A DNA stretch of 41,196 nucleotides from Caulobacteraceae bacterium. GTDB lineage: Bacteria; Pseudomonadota; Alphaproteobacteria; Caulobacterales; Caulobacteraceae. Both the position numbers and the translations under genes were made by a program. The notes under the pieces were generated by a model that ran no database searches, was not told the origin of the DNA, and saw only the letters and a list, made by a program, of their open reading frames with translations. This document shows positions 6,682 through 13,847 of this stretch, piece by piece (positions within the stretch are counted from its first letter, which is position 1; each line of letters opens with the position of its first letter). The DNA is taken from assembly GCA_947478785.1 (NCBI GenBank), contig CANJXI010000029.1, positions 1 to 41,196 on the forward strand, written 5' to 3'.

Positions 6682-7278
6682 TCAGGAAGCCGTCGCCCCC
6701 AGGCCCTCGTGTTCCAGCGCCAGCCGTACCGCGGGCCTGGCCCGCATCCGCGCGGCATAGGCCTCCAGGCCGGCCGGCAGAGGCAGCCCGTTCTTGCCCG
6801 CCCACGTCAGCATGACGAAGAGATAGGCGTCGGCGACCGACATCCCGCCCAGCAGGTAGTCGTCCTTGAGGATGTCCGCCAGGAACTGCAGGCGCTTGCC
6901 GATCTGCTCGCCCGCCTGCGCCTTCTCGGCGTCCGTGGCGCCCGGCTTGAAGAACGGCTTGAAGGCCTTGTGGATCTCCGTGGAGATGTACGCCAGCATC
7001 TCCAGCAGCCGGTAGCGCCCCATCGGCCCCGTCGGCGCCAGGGCCGGCGCCTGGTCGGCAATCCAGCTCAGGATGGCGATGTTCTCGGTCAGCACCGAAC
7101 CGTCGTCGAATTCCAGCGCCGGCACATAGCCATTGGGATTGACCTTGGCGAAATCGCCGCCGTCCTCGGTGCGGTGGGTCTTGAGGTCCACCTTCACCCG
7201 GTCGAACTCCAGCCCGGCCTCATGCAGCGCGATGTGGCCGGCCAGGCTGCAGGCCCCGGGAGAGAAGTAGAGTTTCAT
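6682..7278 (-). CDS. glutathione S-transferase, bacterial beta-like class
   Basis: Encodes 198 residues. The N-terminal thioredoxin-like domain opens MKLYFSPGACSL with Cys10 at the position of the catalytic cysteine in beta-class enzymes. It continues through KVNPNGYVPALEFDDG (cis-proline loop) and LTENIAILSWIAD (glutathione Ser/Glu contact region). The rest is an all-helical C-terminal domain. It would conjugate or reduce small electrophiles with glutathione in the cytoplasm. The substrate is unknown. It lies 64 bases downstream of the cyclopropane synthase gene on the same strand and may be co-transcribed with it. The stop lies 88 bases before the Gly/Tyr-rich gene. Confidence 0.93.
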   Translation of the reverse strand: MKLYFSPGACSLAGHIALHEAGLEFDRVKVDLKTHRTEDGGDFAKVNPNGYVPALEFDDGSVLTENIAILSWIADQAPALAPTGPMGRYRLLEMLAYISTEIHKAFKPFFKPGATDAEKAQAGEQIGKRLQFLADILKDDYLLGGMSVADAYLFVMLTWAGKNGLPLPAGLEAYAARMRARPAVRLALEHEGLGATAS

Positions 7279-7342
7279 GGCGTCGGTCCTTCATGCGGGC
7301 GTCTTGTGAAATGCCCGCCGCAAGCCCTCCGTTCCGCGCCCC

Positions 7343-8524
7343 CTACCGCTCCAGCATGTAGTCCCGCGTCACCGGCAGGGTCCCCACGCGCTTGGCGACC
7401 TGGATCTGGAAGATCATGTGCCCGCCATAGCGGAAGCCCAGTTCCGCGCCGGCCAGGTAGAACTCCCACATCCGCCGGAACCGCGCGTCATAGAGCGCCG
7501 GAATCTCCGGGTCGGCCAGGAAGCGGGCCCGCCAGTGCCGGATGGTCTCGGCGTAGTGCAGGCGCAGGATCTCGATGTCGGTGATCCACAGCCCGGCGTC
7601 CTCGACCGCCCGCACGATCTCCGACAGCCCAGGGATATAGCCGCCGGGGAAGATGTACTTGTTGGTGAAGGCGTTGGTCAGTCCGGGCCCGCTCATCCGC
7701 CCGATCGAGTGGATCAGCGCCACCCCGTCGTCGGCCAGCAGGCGCTTGACCGTCTGGAAATAGGTGCGGAACTGCGGCGCGCCCACATGCTCCAGCATCC
7801 CCACCGAGACGATCCGGTCGACGGGGCCGGTGACGTCGCGGTAGTCGGTGAGCTCGAAGCGCACCTTGTCGCCCAGCCCCGCCTTCGCCGTCCGCTCGCG
7901 GGCCAGCGCGATCTGTTCGGTCGATAGCGTCACCCCGGTCACGTCGGCCCCGTGTTCGGCCGCCAGCGTCATCGCCATGCCGCCCCAGCCGCTGCCGATG
8001 TCCAGCACCCGCTGGCCGGGGGCCAGCGCCAGCTTCTCGGCGATATGCGCCTTCTTGGCGACCTGGGCCTCCTCCAGCGTCATGTCGGGCCGCGCGAAAT
8101 AGGCGCAGGAATACTGCATGTCGGCGTCCAGGAAGCGCCGGTAGAGGTCGTTGGACAGGTCGTAGTGGTGGGCCACGTTGCGCCGCGAGGCGGTGCGGTC
8201 GTTGAGCTGCTGCAGCCGGCGCTTGACCGCCTTGCGCGCCCGCGTCGGCCACTTGCCGCGCCCCTTGGGGGTGCGCCCGCCGCTGCGGCCGACGATCTCC
8301 AGCAGGTCCCAGATGGTCCCCTGCTCGAAGACCAGGTCCTCCTCCATATAGGCCTCGCCCAGCCCGAGGTTCGGGTTGGCCACGATGCGCGAGAGGCCGC
8401 GCGCCGAGAGGCGGCCGATCACCGGGGAGCCCGAGCCGTCGCCGGCCCGCACGGACCGGCCGCCAGGCAGGCGCAGCGTCACGTCGCCCGCCTTGATCAT
8501 CCGGGCCAGGAGTTTTTCGATCAT
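7343..8524 (-). CDS. cfa: cyclopropane-fatty-acyl-phospholipid synthase
   Basis: Encodes 393 residues. The N-terminal lipid-binding region includes PNLGLGEAYMEEDLVFEQG. The SAM-dependent methyltransferase core follows, with motif I VLDIGSGWGGMAMTLAAEHG, then VTGVTLSTEQ and SVGMLEHVG. Further family signatures are HYDLSNDLYRRFLD, MQYSCAYF, YIFPGGYIPGLSE and HYAETIRHWRARF. The enzyme transfers a methylene group from SAM onto cis double bonds of membrane phospholipids, usually in stationary or acid stress conditions. It is followed by a GST on the same strand. The upstream 263-base gap to the kinase gene must hold divergent promoters for both; I could not pick convincing boxes in it. Confidence 0.95.
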   Translation of the reverse strand: MIEKLLARMIKAGDVTLRLPGGRSVRAGDGSGSPVIGRLSARGLSRIVANPNLGLGEAYMEEDLVFEQGTIWDLLEIVGRSGGRTPKGRGKWPTRARKAVKRRLQQLNDRTASRRNVAHHYDLSNDLYRRFLDADMQYSCAYFARPDMTLEEAQVAKKAHIAEKLALAPGQRVLDIGSGWGGMAMTLAAEHGADVTGVTLSTEQIALARERTAKAGLGDKVRFELTDYRDVTGPVDRIVSVGMLEHVGAPQFRTYFQTVKRLLADDGVALIHSIGRMSGPGLTNAFTNKYIFPGGYIPGLSEIVRAVEDAGLWITDIEILRLHYAETIRHWRARFLADPEIPALYDARFRRMWEFYLAGAELGFRYGGHMIFQIQVAKRVGTLPVTRDYMLER

Positions 8525-8787
8525 CCGTTACGCTTGCCGCTGCTCAGGGATACGGGTCCGCCGGGACAATCAGCAGTGTGGCCCGCCCGTCAAGCCCGCG
8601 CCGCCGTCCCTGCGGCGGGCTGCCGCGCACGGGTTCCCTATAATCGGCCTATACTTGACGAAGGGCCCTGGCTTGCCCTCCTTGCCGCCATCGGCCCGGA
8701 GCGTCCACGCCCTGAACGCTCAGCAGTTTGGCCCGTCTTGCTGGTCCGGATGAATCCATCCGCCCGGGAAGGATTTGGGGGAATGCC

Positions 8788-10272
8788 TTGAACGCCCGCA
8801 AGCCCGCGACAGGAGCTTACAAGTCCAACTGGCGCTACGCCGCGGTCCCCGGGATCGTGCTCGTCGCCGCCGGCCTGGCCGAGATACTGTTCCGCACCAC
8901 CCACACCTCGCGCCTGGGGTCGGTGTTCCTGATCGCCACCCTGTTCACCTCCTACTGGCTGGGATCGGGCCCCGGCTACCTGGCCGCGGCCATGGGTTTC
9001 GTGATCTACAACATCTACCTGGTCGGTCCGCGCTTCGACCTGGCGCTGGGGGCGACGGAGTCGTTCATCGCGCTCGGGTCGTTCCTGGCGGTCGCCACCC
9101 TGATGGGCAGCCTCACCGGGCGCGTGCGCGACGAGGCCGAACGGGCCAAGACGCGGGCCAGCACCACCCAGGCCCTGCTCGACGCCACCCGCGACTTCGC
9201 CGCTTCCCCGGACGAGGATTTCATCCGCGAGCGCCTGGCCCACCACCTGGCCGCCGCCGCCAAGGGCGCCGCCGTCGTGCGCGAGGGCCACTCGCTGTTC
9301 ACCAGCCCCCTGGAGCTGGCGCGGCTGGACGAACCCCTGCCCCTCGACCTCGCCTCGCACACCGTCGACGGAGAGCCGTCCGTCGCCACCACCTATGTCG
9401 ACCAGTGGACGCTGCGGCCGCTCTTCGCCGACGGCTCGGCCCTGGGCCTGGCGGCGTGGCGCCCGGAGCCCGGCGCCCAGCTCGCCGCCGAGCAGCAGAC
9501 CCTGCTGGAGATCCTCGCCGACGCCGGCGCCGCGGCGATCGCCCGCGTCCGGCTGGCCGCCGCCAAGGCCAACGCCGAGTCCCGCGTGCGCACCGAGGAG
9601 CTGCGCAATGCGCTGCTCTCCTCCATCTCCCACGACCTGCGCACCCCGCTCGCCGCCATCATGGCGTCGGCCTCGAGCCTGGAGGAATTCGGCGACAGCT
9701 TCGACGCGGCCACCCGGCGCGACCTCACCGCCACCATCCAGGAAGAGGCCGAGCGGCTGAACGCCTTCGTGGCCAACTTCCTGAACATGACCAAGATCGA
9801 GTCCGGCGCGATCGTCGTCCAGCGCACGCCGTTCAGCCTGCGCGAGGTGGTCGACCGCACCATCCGCCGCCAGGAGCTGGTCCATAAGCGCGAGGTCGTC
9901 GCCGTCCAGCCGCGCGCGGCGTTCGAGGCCTCCGGCGACCCGGTGCTGTTCGAGCAGGCGCTGTCCAACGTGGTGGAGAACGCCATCCGCTACTCCCCGC
10001 CCGGCGCCCCCGTGCAGATCGCCTGCTCGCGTGAGGAGGGCCGGGCCGTGGTGCGGGTCACCGACAGCGGCGGTGGCGTTCCGCCGCGCGAACTGGCGCG
10101 GATCTTCGACAAGTTCTATCGCTCTTCGGGTGTGACCTCGGCCGGCACGGGCCTGGGTCTTTCGATCACCAGGGGATTCATGGAAGCGATGGGCGGCGAG
10201 GTCACGGCGGAAAATCGCACAGGTCCGGGCGGCGGCCTGGCGGTCACCCTGAAGCTGGCGGTCGCCGAGTGA
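8788..10272 (+). CDS. membrane sensor histidine kinase, KdpD-like (DUF4118, GAF-like, HisKA, HATPase)
   Basis: Encodes 494 residues from a TTG at 8788, chosen because GGGGGA stands 5 bases before it. A reading from 8728 is possible but has no site. Four membrane helices lie in about residues 15-108 (DUF4118 domain of KdpD), then a GAF-like region, then the phosphorylated His282 in SSISHDLRTPL. The N box is VVENAIRYSPPGAP, and the G boxes are TDSGGGVP and GTGLGLSI. The N-terminal KdpD and Usp sensor domains of true KdpD are absent, and no kdpFABC is adjacent, so the signal need not be potassium. Its last 4 bases overlap the regulator gene (GTGA), which makes the pairing firm. Confidence 0.9.
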   Translation: MNARKPATGAYKSNWRYAAVPGIVLVAAGLAEILFRTTHTSRLGSVFLIATLFTSYWLGSGPGYLAAAMGFVIYNIYLVGPRFDLALGATESFIALGSFLAVATLMGSLTGRVRDEAERAKTRASTTQALLDATRDFAASPDEDFIRERLAHHLAAAAKGAAVVREGHSLFTSPLELARLDEPLPLDLASHTVDGEPSVATTYVDQWTLRPLFADGSALGLAAWRPEPGAQLAAEQQTLLEILADAGAAAIARVRLAAAKANAESRVRTEELRNALLSSISHDLRTPLAAIMASASSLEEFGDSFDAATRRDLTATIQEEAERLNAFVANFLNMTKIESGAIVVQRTPFSLREVVDRTIRRQELVHKREVVAVQPRAAFEASGDPVLFEQALSNVVENAIRYSPPGAPVQIACSREEGRAVVRVTDSGGGVPPRELARIFDKFYRSSGVTSAGTGLGLSITRGFMEAMGGEVTAENRTGPGGGLAVTLKLAVAE

Positions 10273-10970
10273 TCGCCGATACCGGGCGGCTTCTGCTTGT
10301 CGATGACGAGCCGCAGATCCTGCGCGCGCTGACGCCGGCCCTGACCGCCGCCGGCTACACCGTCGAGACCGCGGCCACCGGCGAGGAAGCGCTCACCTGC
10401 ATGGCGGGAGAGCCCTGCGACGTGGTGATCCTCGACCTCGGCCTGCCCGACATGGACGGCAAGGACGTCATCCAGCGCATCCGCGAGTGGTCCGAGGCGC
10501 CGATCATCGTGCTCTCGGCCCGCGACCTGGAGACCGAGAAGATCGCCGCCCTCGACCTGGGCGCCGACGATTTCGTCAACAAGCCGGTGGGCGTGGGCGA
10601 GCTCCTGGCCCGCGTGCGCGCCACGCTCAGGGGCCGCGAGCGGCGCTTCTCCTCGCAGCCCAGCTTCCACTTCGGCGACCTGAAGATCAGCTTCCCGACC
10701 CGCCGCGTCGAGGTGCTGGGCGAGGAGGTCCGCCTGACCCCCCGCGAATACGACCTCCTGCGCACGCTCGCCCGCCACGCCGGCCGGGTGGTCACCCACC
10801 GTCAGGTGATCACCGCCGTCTGGGGCCCCGCCGCCAACGTTGACGCCCAGTTCGTCCGCGTCCTGGTCGCCCAGCTGCGCCAGAAGCTCGAGGCCGAGCC
10901 CTCGTCGCCCAAGATCGTGCTCACCGAACCCGGCGTCGGCTACCGCCTGAAAGCCGACGACGACGCCTAG
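10269..10970 (+). CDS. OmpR/KdpE-type response regulator
   Basis: Encodes 233 residues from a GTG overlapping the kinase stop. The receiver domain has the acidic pocket D12/D13 (LLVDDEPQIL), phosphoacceptor D56 (VVILDLGLPDMDG), the switch Ser in VLSARD and Lys in DFVNKPVG. The C-terminal winged helix (about 130-230) shows LTPREYDLLRTLARHAGRVVTH and the final hairpin GVGYRLK. It should be phosphorylated by the upstream DUF4118 kinase and act as a DNA-binding transcription regulator. No target operon is recognisable next to it. The similarity to KdpE comes with the same caution as for the kinase. Confidence 0.94.
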   Translation: MIADTGRLLLVDDEPQILRALTPALTAAGYTVETAATGEEALTCMAGEPCDVVILDLGLPDMDGKDVIQRIREWSEAPIIVLSARDLETEKIAALDLGADDFVNKPVGVGELLARVRATLRGRERRFSSQPSFHFGDLKISFPTRRVEVLGEEVRLTPREYDLLRTLARHAGRVVTHRQVITAVWGPAANVDAQFVRVLVAQLRQKLEAEPSSPKIVLTEPGVGYRLKADDDA

Positions 10971-10975
10971 GTCTC

Positions 10976-11018
10976 TCCTCTCCCCCGGCGAAGCCGAGAG
11001 GGAGAGGGCAGGGTGAGG
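10976..11018. repeat. partial dispersed palindrome (CCTCTCCC...GGGAGAGG type)
   Basis: CCTCTCCC and GGGAGAGG surround CCGGCGAAGCCGAGA directly after the regulator stop, followed by GCAGGGTGAGGG. This is the look of a common intergenic repeat half. It may also end the kinase/regulator transcript. Confidence 0.5.
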
Positions 11019-11217
11019 GCGGCTGGGCTATTCAAATCACGCGAGATCGGGGCGAGGGCCCGTCGGGGTTCGCGGACCCGGTTGGGCCGGTGCGCGGAAG
11101 ATTGACTCGCGAGCGATGGCGTCCGAAGCTCGGAATTAAGACAAACATGCGCGAATACTGGCTTCGATATTTCCAATCGGAACAGTGTATAGCGCCGAGA
11201 AAAGACAATAGGGCGGC

Positions 11218-12699
11218 ATGACAATCAGGATCGGTCGGAGGTCGTTGCTGATCATGGGAGTATCTTCCATTGCCGGCGGGACGGTTCTCGGCGCCGGGGC
11301 CGCCGACGCCGCCCGGGGCGGGTCGCCGACGGTCAAGATCACAGGTCCGATCACCTCCGGCAGCCGTGGAAACGCCTTCGGCGCCGCCACCATGGACCTG
11401 GCCAGCGAGGGCTATGAGGAGGCCGAGTACTTCCTTGAAGGCGAGGCCCGCGCCTACGAGCCGGCGCCTGGAACCCTGCTTGGAAAGGATGGTCGATGGA
11501 CGCTGCGCCCTGCCGGCGCGGCGCCGTTCAAGACCCGTATCCTGGTGGCCCGGCCCAAGCGGGCGGCCGACTTCAGCGGCAATGTGATCCTGCGCTGGCA
11601 GAACGTGTCGGCGGGGTTCGAGATCAGCCCTCTGCTGCGGCGTGACCTGAAGACGGGCGACGCCTACGTGGCGGTTTCGGCGCAGAGGGTCAGCCTGGAC
11701 GGCTACCCTGGGGCGGAGCGGTTTGCGATGCGCGGCTGGGACCCGGCCCGCTACGGCGGCCTGCATCACCCCGGCGACGACTTCTCCTACGACATCTACA
11801 CCCAGGCGGCGCGCGGCGTCGGTCCCGATCGCGGCCGGCTCGCGGTGGATCCCATGGCGGGCCTGAAGGTCAAACGGGTCTTCGCGATGGGCGGATCGCA
11901 ATCCGCGATCCGGCTCACCTCCTACCTCAACGGGGTGCAGCCGCTCGAACACGCACTGCATGGCGCTCAGATCAGCGTCGGATTCGGATCCGCCGCGCCG
12001 ATAACGTCCAGGCCGGGCGATCCTCCGATGCAGCGTTTCCAATCGAGGATCCGCGACGACCTGGGCATTCCGGTGATGCTGCTCACCACCGAAACGGAGG
12101 CCGAGGGTCTCTATCCCATGCGCCAGCCGGACACGGCCTTCTTCCGGACCTGGGAGATCGCCGGCGCGGCCCATGCCGGCTCCTCGGGCGGCCGCGGCGA
12201 GATCGTCGCCCTGTTCAAGCGGGACGGGATGCCCATGGTTCCGGGCCTGGACGGGAAGAACGAAGGGCCGGGCCCCCAGCCGAATTCACTGAGCTTCGCG
12301 CCCGTTGTCGCGGCGTCCTGGGCATATCTGAAACGCTGGGCGGACGGCGGGCCGCCGCCGCCGAGTTTCCCGCTGATCGAATTCTCGGGCGATCCGCCGC
12401 ATATCGTCCGCGACGAGCATGGCAATGCGCGAGGCGGCCTGCGCATGCCGGAGCTTGAGGCGCCGACGGCGACCTACCGCGGGATGAACGAGACGCCCGG
12501 GGGGAGCGGCCTCGGGGGCACCACGACGCCGTTCCCGCCGGAAGAGCTTCGACGGCTTTATCGCAACCGGGCCGACTACCTCGCCAAGTATGGCGCGGCG
12601 GTCCAGCGCGGTGTCGAAGCGGGTTACATCCTCAAGCAGGACGCCCCGGACATGATCGCCGCCGCCGACGAGAAGTGGGGTCCCCTGATCGGCCAATAG
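11218..12699 (+). CDS. Tat-exported alpha/beta-hydrolase-domain protein (PF20091-like)
   Basis: Encodes 493 residues. The N-terminus carries a twin-arginine signal (GRRSLLIMGVSSIAGG) followed by AADAARGG, so the folded protein is probably sent to the periplasm. The body matches the large alpha/beta-hydrolase family 10: ILRWQNVSAGFE, GWDPARYGGLHHPGDDFSYDIYTQAARGV, and a nucleophile-elbow-like segment AMGGSQSAIRLTSYLNGV with the likely Ser near residue 227. A typical late AWEIAGAAH-like segment is TWEIAGAAHAGSSGG (catalytic His candidate). The conserved NSLSFAPVVAASWAYLKRWADGG also fits. Substrates of this family are mostly unknown. It stands alone between repeats, and the ribosome-binding site is weak (AGGGCGGC before ATG). 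Confidence 0.85.
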   Translation: MTIRIGRRSLLIMGVSSIAGGTVLGAGAADAARGGSPTVKITGPITSGSRGNAFGAATMDLASEGYEEAEYFLEGEARAYEPAPGTLLGKDGRWTLRPAGAAPFKTRILVARPKRAADFSGNVILRWQNVSAGFEISPLLRRDLKTGDAYVAVSAQRVSLDGYPGAERFAMRGWDPARYGGLHHPGDDFSYDIYTQAARGVGPDRGRLAVDPMAGLKVKRVFAMGGSQSAIRLTSYLNGVQPLEHALHGAQISVGFGSAAPITSRPGDPPMQRFQSRIRDDLGIPVMLLTTETEAEGLYPMRQPDTAFFRTWEIAGAAHAGSSGGRGEIVALFKRDGMPMVPGLDGKNEGPGPQPNSLSFAPVVAASWAYLKRWADGGPPPPSFPLIEFSGDPPHIVRDEHGNARGGLRMPELEAPTATYRGMNETPGGSGLGGTTTPFPPEELRRLYRNRADYLAKYGAAVQRGVEAGYILKQDAPDMIAAADEKWGPLIGQ

Positions 12700-12748
12700 C
12701 GATCGCCAGGTCGCGAAACCTCGGGGGCCATGGCTTCCGTTGTCTGGA

Positions 12749-12994
12749 GGCTGTCAGGGACCAGATCGCCGGCCTTTTTGCGCTTCCTTCCCCCTCGATG
12801 GGGGAAGGTCAGGATGGGGGTGAGCGCAGGACGTGGAAGTCCGGATCAAGGTCGGCGCCGAGCCGGCGTTCTCGGCGTCAGCTCAGCGGCCACACCCCAT
12901 CCCAACCCTTCCCCATCGAGGGGTAGGGCTCTTGGTTCAGAATCTTGGAGGCCAGTTCGAAGGTGGAACTGACGACCTCGGGTCCCTGACAGCC
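12749..12994. repeat. segment bracketed by 14-bp perfect inverted repeats
   Basis: GGCTGTCAGGGACC (12749-12762) is repeated inverted as GGTCCCTGACAGCC (12981-12994). Between them lie the 143-base palindromic element at 12786-12928 and a CAGTTC-N7-GAACTG palindrome (12953-12971). The right arm ends 2 bases before the stop codon of the PEP-CTERM gene. This accounts for nearly the whole 296-base gap between the two convergent genes; no gene is visible in it. Confidence 0.7.
12786..12928. repeat. MITE-like element with hairpin-forming ends, copy A
   Basis: The left end CCTTCCCCCTCGATGGGGG and the right end CCCATCGAGGGGTAGGG are inverted copies of each other, and each also folds on itself. The inner part carries CGTCAGCTCAGC next to CACACCCCATCCCAACCC, shared almost exactly with the copy at 25952-26101. 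No open reading frame is inside. Confidence 0.75.
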
Positions 12995-12995
12995 C

Positions 12996-13661
12996 CTAAG
13001 CCGCCGCCCACCCCCGCCGACGGCGCAGCATCGCCCCCAGCCCGCCGAAGCCCAGGAGCATCAGCGCCCAGCCGGCGGGTTCCGGCGCCGCCGCGCCCGT
13101 GGCGGGGCTGAACAGGGTGTAGGTGATGCCCGAATAGTCCAGGCTCGCCGTCTGGCCGCCCAGGCCCACCACCGTGAAACTGGAGAACACGCTGTCGAAG
13201 GTGATCGGCCCGTTGTCGGGCGGGAAGAAGGTCACGCTGTTGTTCAGCTGGGCGAGGGTGAGCGAACCGCCGGGGCGGACGGCGACCGGCAGGCCGCCCA
13301 GGAAGAGGGACGTCGTGCCCGAGGTTTCGGTGTCGACGTCCGGGAACCCGTCGCCGCCGGTGAAGAAGCCGAACGAGGTCAGCTGCACCGAGCCCGGGAT
13401 GGTGAAGGCCTGGTCCAGCGTGATCGTCGCGTTGATCACGTCGCCCTCCGCCACGGTGATCGCCGACAGCGCGTCCAGGCCGCTCAGCGACAGCACCCAC
13501 TGGTCGTAGTGCGTGGCCCCGATCTCCTGGAAGGAGTAGCTGCCGTTGGCGACGATCCCGGTCAGGTCGAGGTCGAACACCGCCGCCCGCGCTCCCCGGG
13601 CCCAGAGCGCGCAGCACGCCGCGGCGACGATCAGGGGCTTCGACAGGCGCTTGGACAACAT
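12996..13661 (-). CDS. PEP-CTERM sorting-domain protein (PEPxxWA type)
   Basis: Encodes 221 residues from the ATG at 13661, with a GAGGAA site upstream. It has a signal peptide (about 1-26, ending ARGARA before AVFDLDLTG), a beta-rich extracellular domain, and a C-terminal sorting tail: PEPAGWALMLLGFGGLGAML followed by a run of four arginines. This is the alphaproteobacterial PEP-CTERM variant. Such proteins are processed by an exosortase/archaeosortase-like enzyme and are typically exported surface or matrix proteins. No exosortase gene is in the window. It is convergent with the Tat hydrolase gene and divergent from the cyclase gene. Confidence 0.9.
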   Translation of the reverse strand: MLSKRLSKPLIVAAACCALWARGARAAVFDLDLTGIVANGSYSFQEIGATHYDQWVLSLSGLDALSAITVAEGDVINATITLDQAFTIPGSVQLTSFGFFTGGDGFPDVDTETSGTTSLFLGGLPVAVRPGGSLTLAQLNNSVTFFPPDNGPITFDSVFSSFTVVGLGGQTASLDYSGITYTLFSPATGAAAPEPAGWALMLLGFGGLGAMLRRRRGWAAA

Positions 13662-13847
13662 GACGCATTCCTCGGGCGTTGAACGGGCGGCCATCGTCGG
13701 CCCGCGGCCGCCCGCCCGCCACCTCCCGGAATCGGGAGGGCGCGCGCGCCATCTGTCCACCGGCGCGCTGGGGAGCTAGACTGTGGGCACGGAATCCACG
13801 GGGGTGGTGATGGCGCGATTTTCGGCCGCATGGAGGGTGAGGGCGCG

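Noticed and set aside
8788..10970. Kdp potassium-uptake regulon
   Set aside because: Only the DUF4118 kinase and an OmpR-type regulator are present, without kdpFABC or KdpD input domains, so the name Kdp is not justified.
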